This document shows, in pieces, positions 20,580-31,639 of a stretch of DNA of 64,000 nt. Position 1 is the stretch's first letter. Each line of letters opens with the position of its first letter. The notes beneath the pieces are model-generated. The model did not search any database, was not told the DNA's origin, and saw only the letters and a program-made list of their open reading frames with translations. A program made the position numbers and the translations under genes. This DNA comes from Buddleja alternifolia (lineage: Eukaryota > Streptophyta > Magnoliopsida > Lamiales > Scrophulariaceae): the NCBI GenBank assembly GCA_019426215.1, contig CM033396.1, positions 26,923,101 to 26,987,100 on the forward strand, given 5' to 3'.

Positions 20580-23106
20580 CTACAAATGATAACATGAGAT
20601 ATAGAATAAAGATAATTCAAAAAAGCAGATGAATAAACCCTGAAGGGTAAAAGCATAAAGGGGCCTAGAACCTAAGAAGGCGACCAACACCTCAACTATC
20701 AGTACTACCCCCTGCATCGGTCTCCCCGTCACTGGTATCAAGAACATTCTCGTACAGCCATGTAAAATCGTTGTCAGGGTAGCGACAACTCTCGCGAAGA
20801 GTCCTATGGTATTTGTGCACTGTCTTGGCCATAAAGCTTCGAGCAACCTTATATGCTCACAGGTTGCACTCCTCAATAAAGGCGACACTCTTGCAAAATT
20901 TATCCACCACCGGTCTTTTGGCATCGGTTAGAGTTTTTCCCCCCAACATTCGAGCTAAGGAAGTAGCTACCATCGGACTTCTCTGTCTCAAACTTCTTTT
21001 TGTCCTCCTTATATTTTCCCTCCCATTTGTCAGTCAAGTTTTTAGCTCTCCAAAGTCGTGAAAGAAGCTTCTGGTTTTGCTGGGCACTATCTCGATGCTC
21101 TTTCTCCACCTCCTCGCACCTAAGTCGAAGGCACTGTGATAGTTGGAACTCCTGAAAAAACAAAAATTGGGTAAAAACCTCAGATAAGCGAACATGTAAC
21201 CTCTAAATAATTGCAATAACAAGTGTAAATGCTTACCCGATCGGCCCCGGTGCAAGTCTCTTAATTGAGACGCTCAATCGGTAGGGATGTTAAGCGGGTA
21301 GAGTCGTAATATGTCACGACCATCCTCATCATAGGTCAAGGAGTCATAGGATCCGTAGTATCCCAAAAAGAGATGACGTTGGGGTCCAAGTTTGCCCCAA
21401 AATTAAACAAACCAGTGCCAAGTCTCGAGGAGCTAGAGCTCCCCAGAGAATAACCACGAGCACGCTTCGCCGATGGAGCTGGCGGAGGCAAAGAATACGA
21501 GGGCACATGTCCCCCCCTTGAGGGGCTACTTCTTTGCCACTGATAACTCTAGGAGAAGAGTGGGCTAAGACCCCTAGAGCATTTTCGCCACCCTTTGCCT
21601 TGAGAGCCAGCAGGGGCGCACAATATAGGGCCATGAGCACCCTTAGAGCCTAAACCCACCATCATGGAATCAAAATCCAAAGTGCATGATACCTGCTCAG
21701 ATGGGGCGAAATCCAGGGGCGTAACAACCTTGATCACACTTTTCTGGGCAAGGCGCGGAGGCGCTGGTAGATTGACCCCCTCATTATGGTAGGGTACAGC
21801 ATGGGGAGTCACGGGGACTGTAGATTTCGCCTGGCCACCCTTGGGTACCCTAACACCTATAAAAAATACATAAGATCACCGAGTGTTAGTACATAAGAGC
21901 ATGAGGCAGACAACACTTACAACATAAAGTACAAAAAAGTGAAGGTATGAGTACCATAAGTATAAAATTGGCTAACGTGAAATCTACTCTCAAAGAAACC
22001 CGCCTTGCTAAAGATAACTTTAAGTTGTTTTTGCACGCGGGTGACACGATGAGGGGAAACACTCCCATTCCAACGTGAAGGCGTTGATATACCCAAGTGG
22101 GTTATGGGAAAATAAAAGAACTTCAATTTCCAATCACCTCTACGTTTAACACTACTCTCCAAGAACCTCACGGTCGACGAAGGGAAAAAATACACGTATG
22201 GTGCAGAATTACACATCTTAACCGTAAATAAAGCAGGAAAGGCATCCAAATTTTTGTGGCCTAACTCGGTGAACTGAGAAACAAAACCCTCAAAGAAGGT
22301 AAAGCAAGTAGGGGTTAACTGGCTTGCAAATGTGATAGTGAACTAAGATTTCCCCAAAAAGCCTATGGTAGGGAAATGTGAGCCCTGAACGAAAATACTC
22401 CAAGTAAAGGGTCACATGCCCCTCTGGAGGGTCAAAAATTTGACAACCCACTATAGGTATGGGCAGCTCGAAATCCACCGCAATATCCTCGAAGAGTGCT
22501 AAAAGCTTGACTTTGGTGATAGTGGAATCAAGTATCAAAAGCAAGACCCTCTTGAAGAGCCGGACCCTCACTATCCGAGGAAGAATGGCTCCCTCGCCCT
22601 ACAAAAGATAGGGGGCCCAATTAACAACAAGTCCTAATTAGAGATTATCCAAAATGATAGCACCGATACATACAAAGGGACTTAATCAAAAACAAGCAAG
22701 GGCCGACCTGACGTCGACGTCGACGTCATTACCTTGAGCACACCCCTGGGGCGAATCGAACCTGGGGAAGGAGGACTCATCACCTTGCGGCCAAGTCGCG
22801 AGGCAACAGACTTCGAGGCCTTGTGACCTCGCGGCCCAGCCGTGGGGCTCCCCGTCTTCAAGGTCGCCTCCTGGCACCTCTTCCCTTGTTCAAAAATTAA
22901 CGCTCGACTCCTTCGGGTAAAAGCTAACAACCCTAATAAAAGTGCTCCATGAGGGCGGAGAGGTAATAGGTTGAATCAACTAAAATGGGGGTAGAAAAGC
23001 AAACTATCTCTGAAGCTATTATCATGGCACCATAAACGAAAAGGAAAAAAACAAGTGCAAAAAATACTATCTTTACCTTGGTCACCTTGGCTTTTGTCCA
23101 TTGTAG
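20580..23106 (-). pseudogene. Degenerate antisense ORF of Tat-lineage type
   Basis: Opposite to gag, the minus strand from ATG near 23103 (MDKSQGDQG) down to about 20580 carries a series of frames. The core at 22290-22571 reads FDPPEGHVTLYLEYFRSGLT and FPYHRLFGEILVHYHICKP. This resembles the 'putative gypsy type transposon' domain (Pfam PF04195) of antisense ORFs in Tat elements. 21917-22249 continues it with PYVYFFPSSTV and WKLKFFYFP. 20900-21163 is a charged, probably coiled-coil tail (EEVEKEHRDSAQQNQKLLSR). Stops and frameshifts abound; some gaps could be introns. The family's role is unknown. Confidence 0.65.
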
Positions 23107-23311
23107 GCTAAGGGAAAGAACTCCTAGAGAGAGAAATTTCAAAGAAAGAATTTTTGAAAAATGAGGGTATGAATGGGTCAAAGCCAACTACCTATCAATA
23201 TTTAAATAAAAGGTACGTGGGAGACTCTTATGACCCACTACCCAACACAAGCTAAGTGGCCCTGCCTAAGCGGGAGTACTTCTACTCCCGGGTATCCCAT
23301 CTGGTAAACCC

Positions 23312-23328
23312 GGCAGTGGGGGACATTA
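23312..23328 (+). promoter_or_regulatory. Polypurine tract of the Tat-like element
   Basis: GGCAGTGGGGGACATTA lies immediately before the 3' LTR start at 23329. It fits a plus-strand primer and sets the left edge of the 3' LTR. Confidence 0.7.
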
Positions 23329-23806
23329 TGATGTGCACCAAAAATGTCTAAGGGCTCTACAGTAATTAAACACATCCCCGGCTCGGGCCGGAGCGCCACC
23401 CATGAATTAAAGTCCCTGGTTAATATAATAGTCAAGCCCAAAAAGACTGACGACACATTAAGAGTACCTGGGTTATTTTTATTAGTCTAAGGGTTATATT
23501 ATTAAGGCTGATGGGCTACTGACAAAGTTAGGCTCAGGGCCCATACCCCATTGTTAGTTCCATATAAATACCTTAGAGGAGGTGGAAAAGACTCATTATC
23601 TACTCACCCAGAAAAAATTCATTAGCTATTGAGAGTAACCCGATAAAAGAACTACGACCATACTTGATCCCTATTTTTCGGGTATGTAGGCAGCTCACTA
23701 AATTTGAGAGCAGTCTATACATTCATCAACCCCAACCTAGTCTGTCGTGCGTTGGATCGGTTTCATCACCCCACGTGATCAATCACGTGTTATTCATTGA
23801 CTGACA
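23329..23806 (+). repeat. 3' LTR of the Tat-like element
   Basis: It begins TGATGTGCACC like the 5' LTR and ends near TTGACTGACA. The last ~15 bases of the 5' LTR (through ACTATCATCA) are not matched here, so the right edge is uncertain by about 15 bp. It has a GC-rich insertion relative to the 5' LTR near 23370-23400. Clear target duplication was not found; a TATAT on both sides is possible but uninformative in AT-rich DNA. Confidence 0.8.
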
Positions 23807-25734
23807 GTTTATATTTATATACACTATACATTTTGATGTAATGGAAGTTTGTCACCGAGGAAACGTGATCACAAACACATTAGAGGACAGACATTACCTT
23901 TGATTAAGGTGGGGTTGTAGATGAGGGAAAGGTTCATTTGAACGACAACAGATCTTTAGGGAAATGTCGAGGTTTCCCTACTAAAGCTAGCCTTAGATAA
24001 TCAATAGAAAAAATTAACTCGAGGTTTCCCTCGTGTTAACTAGCTCCAACTCCAAACAACTACAAATTCAGATAATCAATAGAAAAAATTGAAAGCTCAC
24101 CTTAGATTCTTCTTTTTTTGGGGCAAGACAGTTTTCGTCAATATCACAGTTTTGATCATGTTCAACGAAAATATCAAGTTCATTTTTTTTAATTTATTAA
24201 AATTTGAGAGGATACTGAATTATCAATTATAATGCACGAAGAGTCACAAAAATTCATTTGTGCATTGTCGGTCACCAATATGCTTCTTTCATAGTAAGCA
24301 CACAATGTCATACGGCGAGTGATATATTTGACACGTTCTGAACACGGCAGAATCTTTTTTTTCTCTCTCTCTCTCTCTTATCTCTTTTTTTTTTTTTTTT
24401 TGCTTTTTATATTTTCAAAGTTTTAGTGCGAAAAATTAATCAAGAATTCATTTATTAAGCTTATCAAAATTAACTTTTTTCTTTTTTTAACTTTGTAAGC
24501 AATTTGTAAGGTTATATTATTATTATTATTATTTTGGAAACTGAATAGTCCACCAACCACGTTATCAAATGTTCAATAATGAGTACAATTTCACAAGATC
24601 CTCCAAATATATTCATCGAAGATATGTATGTGTATATTGTTATGCTCGCACCGGCCAATATTTATATAATTCTGAATCCAATCTTAAATATTACATATAG
24701 ACATATATGTTCGTGTAGATGCTTATTTCTTTATACTTAAAAATTCGTTTCACATAATTTCGCGTCTTCATCAGTATTGTGTCATATATGAAACTTTGGA
24801 TAGGTGATGTGTTGGCTCAAATCAATAAAATAAACTTATATAAAAGAGAATAAGAAAAACAAAGCAAGATGACAAATTTAACTGGTAATCTTTCTGTTCC
24901 AAAATTATCGATCCACTTTCTATAGGATAAAGGCAAATTTTTACTTTTTGAATAAACTTGTTATATTAGTTTCTTGATAATCTTGATATTACTCAAATTT
25001 TGCATATTAGTATTTATTACACATCATATTATCAATTCAATTAAATTGATAAGTAATGAAGTAATTATTTAACATTGGACTTAAAAATTAAATCATAGTC
25101 GGCTGCAGACAGGACATGCTAAATTGGGGTAGAGCTACTAGTTATTAACAGTAATTAAATAAAAGTGAGGTAAATTGCAATTTATTGTTAAAACAAGGGC
25201 GACTTAATTACTCCCTTGCGTTGTAGGTTGCTATTTGCCACAAATATATGTGGTTGACATTTGTCGTTACTCTTGCATGTAGTATTTGTTTGCGACAGTA
25301 AAGGACGTATACTGAAAGAGACAGTTAAGATTGATGGGATGCATCGTTAATTAATACAAGAAAGGACGAAAGAATGGAGAAGACGAATTTCTTTTTCTCT
25401 TCCACGCAAAAATACAAATTAATTGAACCACAACTTGATACAGATAGCATACACACATCTCTTTGTTGGAAATGACTAAAATTCTTTCATCACGAATCCT
25501 TGTATTTAAATTGGTTAAATTCATTTTGCAAATCTGTACTATATATAGGCAAGGCATCAAACACTTCTTGTATAACGAAAACCGTCAAATACCCCCCTCA
25601 CCAAAAAAAAAAAAGAAAAAATATCGTCAAACACCCTCTTGAACATATTGATAGACAAAAATAACCCTGATCTAAAACGACAAATTCACTTTGCACCCAT
25701 TTATTATAATCTATATTAGTTCGTTGTCCCTCTA
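23807..25734. other. AT-rich region with simple repeats, no gene
   Basis: About 1.9 kb between two retroelements. It holds a (CT)n run at about 24362-24379 followed by a T-rich run, a (TTA)n run at about 24517-24533 and A- or T-homopolymers. A 25-30 bp block containing 'AGATAATCAATAGAAAAAATT' in part occurs twice near 23995 and 24071. No conserved ORF, RNA gene or complete transposon was recognised. It may be the only non-transposon flank in the right half of the window. Confidence 0.5.
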
Positions 25735-27182
25735 TGTTGGTCTCAAGTGACATACGAAAAGGGTTTAGAGGGGGGGGGGGGAGGGGTTTGAATAGACCCT
25801 GAAATTTTCTTCGACTTCAGAAATTTCCGTGCCTCTTTAAATTTTTTGAGTGCTTGGAAAGCAAAGCGCTAGGTTGAGCGCTAGAACTTAGATAACTTAG
25901 ATTTAGTGATTTAGCTATTACCAAAGTAGGGTAACGCTTGGATCGCTTAATCGGGGTTAGCACAGCGGGGATGATTTTGTTACTTAGCGTTCGAGTTTTG
26001 CCAATTAGTTGCTTGTTGATTTTAAAGCTTTTTAAAGATAATTTGCAATTGATAAGCAAAACAATAAAATAGTAAAGTAAATAACACAAGATATGAAAGG
26101 TTCACTGGGTGATGTAATCCCAACTATATCATTTTTCTCCTTTTCACTTGGAGGAAATTCAGTAAATGATGATCAAAGTCTTCACACAGAGGACTTATAC
26201 AAATGATGAATAAACACGAAGATAGTTTTGAGCTCCTTGATCACACAGACTTCAGCTCCACTTGAGATCTCTCCAACAAGCTTCTCTCACTCAGAAATAC
26301 TGTTTGAATAACTTCTTCTTCACACAGAGGAAAGAGATTGGAGGGTTTTGTCACAAGGTTTTGTTTGATTTTTGGAAGTTCAAACAACTTGGGATGTCTC
26401 AATAATAGTGAGGGGTTCTTCTATGGAAGATGTTTGAGATATTTGTGACTATCTTTGGAATGTATGAAAAGTTTAAACGATTTGGATATGGAGTTTTAAA
26501 GCTTTTCTTGGAAGGATTTCAGCAAAATTTGGACATATTTTTCTTGTATAATTCTTGGTAAATAAGGGTTTGCCAAAAGGTGTTTTTTATAGATATTTCT
26601 TGGGATTTATCTGTTGGACACAAGCTGGCATGTGTCTATTACTCAGCGAGTGGGTGACTCCTTTTTCTGACATTCCTGAATTTCTACTGCACCGATTAGA
26701 TGTGGCAGACTTTGAACTCTGACAGTCTAGTCAATGATGTCATGCAATTAGTTCTTATCACATTTAATACTCTTATCAGGCATTTAATGCATTTGAATTT
26801 ATTTTCCGTTAGAAATAGATACCCATTGATGATTGCATTCAATTCCTTCATGATTTCGGAATTTATTTCAGGTGAATCTGATCTCTTGATTGCTTGGTAG
26901 TTTAGGATGTTGATTCATAATTCCTGAAATGTCCTTAGCGTTTCATAGACGCTTAAGACAATCTTCATCTTCACTTGAATTCGGACGCTGATCTTCAACT
27001 TCATCTTTGACAGACTCACCTAGAATTCTATCAGCGACTTGGTATCTAATACTTAGTCTAAAATCTATCTTTCAAATGCTTATACAGATTTTCTATGAAA
27101 GCATAAACTTACATTCTTTTGGGGTCTAACGTAAAATACTATCTTGTCATCATCAAAACATCTAACATGAAATTTCCTAACA
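25735..27182 (-). repeat. 3' LTR of SIRE-like Copia element A1 (1448 bp)
   Basis: On the minus strand it starts TGTTAGGAAATTTCATG (27182) and ends CACTTGAGACCAACA (25735). It is homologous to the LTRs at 29951-31428 and 41523-43296. The sequence to its right carries the polypurine tract, so this is the 3' LTR and the element continues to the right. The outer flank is CTCTA (25730-25734). A G-rich homopolymer lies at 25771-25783. Confidence 0.88.
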
Positions 27183-27321
27183 ATTTTTCTCTTTTTGATG
27201 ATGTCAAGAGTTTAACTTTTTAATAATTTAAGAGTTAGACAAAATCCAAAAGATTGTTTATAAGTTAGCGTTAGAAAGTTAGTTGAGTTAGCTAACAATT
27301 ATATTAGCTTCAACTGTTATC
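27183..27321 (-). mobile_element. A1 internal remnant with polypurine tract
   Basis: On the minus strand it reads GACATCATCAAAAAGAGAAA before the LTR, the 'CATCATCAAAAAG' purine tract usual in SIRE/Maximus elements. The rest matches the same interval beside the A2 LTR (31429 onward), sharing GTTAGAAAGTTAGTTGAGTT. It stops at 27321, where Copia element B1 begins. Confidence 0.8.
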
Positions 27322-28995
27322 TGTTGTGCCCTATATGCCATTGAGGAATTAGATTTAGGAGGGCATTTTATTTATATTGAATAAACATATTAATCATTAA
27401 TAAAAGGCAATGAGTTTGTTCTTATAAATCTAATTGTGACATTGAATGTATGGAACAAATAGGCTCTTAAGATCAAGGTGTACTCACCACCACTTATTTG
27501 ATGGGTAGGAACACTGGTGGAGTTAAGTGCTTGATCTTATAAACATGGTTCGCGAGTTAAAGAATCTAAATTGGGCATTTAGGTTCAACTCATATGACAC
27601 TTGCTTTGACATGGAAAGTGCAAATCTTACGCTGATTGGATAGTGAGAGCTGGTGTCATGATTATGATTAACGGAGTTGACATATTCGAACACAACTAGT
27701 TGTAATCCTATCACATGGGTTTTTACTCGGTGACAGTCAATGATAAGAATTACCGGTTATGATAGTATGAGTGAACTTTAGACCTGAGGAGTCCTTTACA
27801 TTGTGCTTGTAGCATTGAATTAGTTATTAGAGTAGTTAGGCCCAATCACCCGTTGGTGGGTTCAACCTCGAAGTACGATTCAATTGGTGCGTTTGACAAT
27901 GGGAAGTGGACTACCAATAAGGAATTCATTGTCTCGAAAGTAAACGAGAAGCGACCTGTACGTCATAGGTGCTGTGAAATTAAAGTCTTTGGCCAAAGCA
28001 TTAATGATTGACTTGTATTGGATATAAAGGGCAGTTTGGTAATTTCACATCAATATGATTATAGTACAAAATCAAGTTATATGAGGTTGATGTTCCATGA
28101 CTCTTACTTGATCGGGTTACGTCAATCAAGATTTTATACTCATATGATAATTATAAGATAAAGGTTCGTGATGAAATATTCATCTCGTACTTGATTGGGT
28201 TCGGTACAGTTTCACGGGAATGACTTGGTGATAACTATATCCTTGAAATCCTCCCAATGCCGATGAAGATGAGCCTAGAGAGTCGCGCTATGTAAAGATG
28301 ATAAAATAAAGGAGTTTAACTTTATGAAGGGTATTTTGGTAATTTCACTTAGAGTGAAAATTGTCAAAGGGATGTGTATGGATTATAATAAATATATTTA
28401 ATTATTGTAATTAATAATTTTCTTCAATCAATACAAATAGTATTATTAATTTAGAATTAATAAAGTGCTATTTATAAAAAGAGCTTAGTATTTAATTAAT
28501 TACCAATTGGATTGGACTGGGAATATTATTTAAATACTTAACTCTAGACTTGCAATTAGAAGAAGCCCAGTATACCCATCCCCTAGGTCAAGTCGGCCGC
28601 CCCCTCTCCTTAAGTCAAAGTAGTAGTTTATATTTAAACACTAGGTGTTTAACTAAAAACATAACTTTATGCGATTTTTCATCTTATAGAGAGTGAAAAA
28701 GAGTAAAACACTAAAATCCTTTCTCCCTCCCAAAAAACCCTAACCGCCCAACCTAGTCTGAGGTAGAGGAGGTGGAGCTTCAAGAATTGAATATAATCTT
28801 TCGCGTGATGATCTAGAGGAAGGAACGATCCATTGGTTCTCAAAACCTTGGCTTTAGAATTCATCGAAAAAGGTAATTGGATTACATCTTCTTCTTAGTT
28901 CTCGATTTTATGTGTAAATAAAATTATCAAAGCATGAATTGAATCCGGGCTGTGTGAATCAAAAAATTCTTTATTCTTTAGTTCGATTCACAACA
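27322..28995 (+). repeat. 5' LTR of Copia B1 (1674 bp)
   Basis: It starts TGTTGTGCCCTATATGCC and ends CGATTCACAACA. It is closely related along its whole length to 38959-40623 and more distantly to the B' LTRs. The shared start is of the form TGCCCTA...GCCAT/GCAATGAGG. AT-rich blocks near 28400-28520 and the AACCCTAA near 28737 precede the end. Confidence 0.87.
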
Positions 28996-28996
28996 G

Positions 28997-29008
28997 TGGT
29001 ATCATAAC
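28997..29008 (+). promoter_or_regulatory. PBS of Copia B1, initiator tRNA-Met
   Basis: TGGTATCATAAC lies one base after the LTR end; TGGTATCA matches the initiator tRNA-Met complement, with GAGC changed to TAAC. The same site in B2 is TGGTATCAGAAC and in B' TGGTATCAGAGC. Confidence 0.8.
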
Positions 29009-29950
29009 CAAATTCATGGTTTTGATAATTTTGTTCATTCATTGGTGTCATTTGATGAATATGAATGCATGTTTGAATGCTTATATTTTTTGATGAATAT
29101 AAATATGTGATTTTATGTTTTTTCGTGTTGTATGCAGCCACACAGCGCTATGCGATCAGATCACACAGCACCGCGTGGTGTTGGGGCACTGCCTCGAGTA
29201 GCGCTGTGCGTTGGGCCTGTAATTTTCGATTTTAGTCAGGCCGGGCCCCGACCTTAGAAAATTAATCCTACAAGTTTTAAAATTAATTTTTTAAATTGAG
29301 GCTTGACCCGTATAGATGTATTATGAACCTAATGGATGATTTTGAAAATAAAATTGGGCTCAAGCCCAATTAGCATTAAAAAAATTATTTTTTGAAGATC
29401 AATTTAAAATTAAAAGCCCCATAAAATCTTTTTCAATTTTAAAATTGGATTTTGATCGAACTTAAATTGGATTTAATTTTCATCACTTTATTTAAAATTG
29501 AATTTTAATTAAGATTAAATTAGATTTAATTTTTAATTAGTTTATTTGAAAAACTGAATTTACTTATGTAGCATGAAGACTAAACAAACCCTGTAGGATT
29601 CGATGATTGGTTCAATATCGAACTTGAAATTCTATGGGTTATGTAACTGAGATAATCCTTATGACCTGAGACGTCATGGCTGCGATGGGTGCGGTCCACT
29701 GCACTTTGATCTTATTCTGGATTCTAGGGGAATTGTGAGAGTGAGTAAGGTTGGATTTAGTCCTCTGTACGATGAAACAGATGACATCAAAAGGGGATCC
29801 GTCCAGGTACAGATACCAGAAGGTTTCCTATGTTGTTGTATGACATAGATGACTGACAAGGGAAAATCCAACGTGTTCAACAAGAGGACTGATCGTGCAA
29901 GTAAGACAAGTCAATTTTAAGTCCGGATTGTCAATCCTACAGGGACTCGT
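29009..29950 (+). other. B1 5' leader, non-coding
   Basis: The first 550 bp align with the B2 leader (29262 onward with 52986 onward: TAATCCTACAAGTTT and AAAATTAATTTTTTAAATTG). A GC-rich block at 29135-29250 contains ACACAGCGCT and its near inverse AGCGCTGTGCG, which could pair. From about 29560 the sequence no longer matches B2 and its origin is unclear. The last 50 bp (TAAGTCCGGATTGTCAATCC) resemble a fragment of the Gypsy LTR, but the match is too short to call. Confidence 0.55.
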
Positions 29951-31428
29951 TGTTGGTCCCAAGTAGCATATGAAAAGGGTCTAGAAGGAGGGGATTGAAT
30001 AGACCTTAAAGTTTTCTTTTAACTTTAAAAACTTTCTTGCCTCTTAAAAATATTTTGAACAATTGGAAAGCGAAGCGCTTGGTTGAGCGCTAGAATGAAG
30101 ATAGCTTAGACTTAGTTATTTTAGCAATTATCACAGCAGTGTAAACCTTAAATCGCTTAATCAGGTTAGCATAGCGAAAATGATTTTGATTACTTAGCGT
30201 TCGGTTCACCAATTAGCCGCTTCACTGATTTTAATGCTTTTAAAGAATGATATGCAAATTATAAAGAAATTAATAAAATAGTAAAGCAAACGATACAAAA
30301 CGTGAAATGTTCACTGGGTGATATAGTCCCTGCTATATCCTTCTTCTCCTTTGTACTCAGAGGAATTCACTAAATGGTACTCAACGTCTCCACAAAGATG
30401 ACTTCTACAAATGGTGAATAACAATGAAGATGATCTTGAGTTCCTTGATTACACAGACTTTAACTCCACTTAGATCTCTTCTCAACAAACTTCTTTCACC
30501 CAGAAATAATGCTTGAAGAACAACTTCTTCTTCACATAGAGGAAAGAGGTTGGAGGGCTTTGTCACGAAGGTGTGTTTGATTTGGAAGTTCAAACATCTT
30601 AGAATATCTGAATAATAGTGTAGGGTTCTTCAAGGAAGATGTTTGAGATATTGATGACTGTCTTTGAGATGTATAAAAAAGCTTGAATGATTTGGATATA
30701 GAGATTTAAATTTTTTTCTTGGAGGAGTTATGGACTTGAAATTCAGCAAAAATTTTGTGCAATTTTAGCTTGAAATGGATGTTCACGTGTGTGTATTCTT
30801 GTTTTCAAGGCTTGCTAAAATGTCCTATTTATAGGCAATTCCTGGAGAGAGTTTCCGTTGCACACATGTGCTGGCGCGTGCCTTTCACTCGAGCGAGTGG
30901 ACCTATTTCCATTTTGAAATCCATGAAATTCTACTGCAAGGATTAGATGCATCTAACTTGAACTCTGATATTCTAGTCAAAAGTGTCTTGTCCGTACGTC
31001 AATAGTCCTTATCACATTTATTGCACTTATCACGCATTAAATGCATTTGAATTTATTTCCCATTGAAAATAAATGCCCGTTATTGATTGCATTAAATCCT
31101 TCATGACTTCAGAATTTATTTCAGGTGAATCCCTGTTGCTTGGAACGCTGATTCCTAAATCCTGAATTGTCTTCAACATTTATTAGATGATTAAGACAAT
31201 CTTCATCTTCTTTTGACGTCAGACGCTAATTTTCAACTTGAACTCTTGACAAACTCACCAAGAATTCTATCAGCAATTAAGTTTTCAATACTTATTGTAA
31301 ATCTACAAAGATAAAATTAAAGCCTTATATAAATCTACAAGATACAAACTTTGAAATGCTTATACAGATTTGTCTAATGAAAACATAAACTTACATTCTT
31401 TTGGGGTCTAACATAAAATTTGCTAACA
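29951..31428 (-). repeat. 3' LTR of SIRE-like element A2 (1478 bp)
   Basis: Minus-strand start TGTTAGCAAATTTTATG at 31428, end CTTGGGACCAACA at 29951. It is homologous to A1 and the solo LTR at 41523-43296 over its length. The GAATAGT minisatellite of the solo copy is absent here. Confidence 0.88.
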
Positions 31429-31445
31429 ATTTTCCCCTTTTTAAT
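31429..31445 (-). promoter_or_regulatory. Polypurine tract of A2
   Basis: On the minus strand, CATTAAAAAGGGGAAAAT ends directly at the LTR start. It corresponds to the CATCAAAAAGAGAAAAAT tract of A1 and fixes 29951-31428 as a 3' LTR. Confidence 0.78.
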
Positions 31446-31639
31446 GATGTTCAAGTTAGCATTAGAAAGTTAGTTGAGTTAGCGTTAGAATGTTAGTTGA
31501 GTTAGCTAAAAGTTAGATTAGCTTCAATAAGATATTTCAGCGTTTAAACTTTTATTCATATATCACTTGGAAGTACACAATGTTTAAACTGAAAGATAAG
31601 TAAAGCAAAAGAAAATACATGGAAAGGATAAAGACATTT

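Larger units (their letters stand above)
16053..23806 (+). mobile_element. Tat-like Gypsy element with gag, protease and antisense ORF, no pol
   Basis: Homologous LTRs lie at 16053-16523 and 23329-23806, both beginning TGATGTGCACCAAAAATG. A PBS (16527-16544) and a purine tract (about 23312-23325) define plus orientation. Gag and protease occupy the first 2.4 kb of the interior. Reverse transcriptase, RNase H and integrase are not seen. The last 2.5 kb reads as a degenerate ORF on the opposite strand. Antisense ORFs at this place are known from the Tat lineage (Retand and Ogre relatives). The element would depend on another for enzymes and is itself broken. Confidence 0.8.
27322..29950 (+). 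mobile_element. Copia element B1, left part (5' LTR, PBS, 5' UTR)
   Basis: A 5' LTR, an initiator-Met PBS and nearly 1 kb of untranslated leader are present on the plus strand, then the element is cut at 29950 by SIRE-like element A2. Its gag, pol and 3' LTR are not in the window. The left flanking 5-mer is TTATC (27317-27321), so TTATC should directly follow its 3' LTR if the nesting model holds. Confidence 0.8.

Noticed and set aside
20813..21061. Plus-strand frame opposite the antisense ORF
   Set aside because: It mirrors the minus-strand coiled-coil region and has no Gypsy pol motif.
16030..23830. TATAT as a target-site duplication of the Tat-like element
   Set aside because: The 5' flank is a TA microsatellite and the right LTR edge is uncertain, so the match is uninformative.
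29900..29950. Possible Gypsy LTR fragment (TAAGTCCGGATTGTC) at the end of the B1 leader
   Set aside because: Only about 30 bp resemble the LTR and no boundary or second motif is present.
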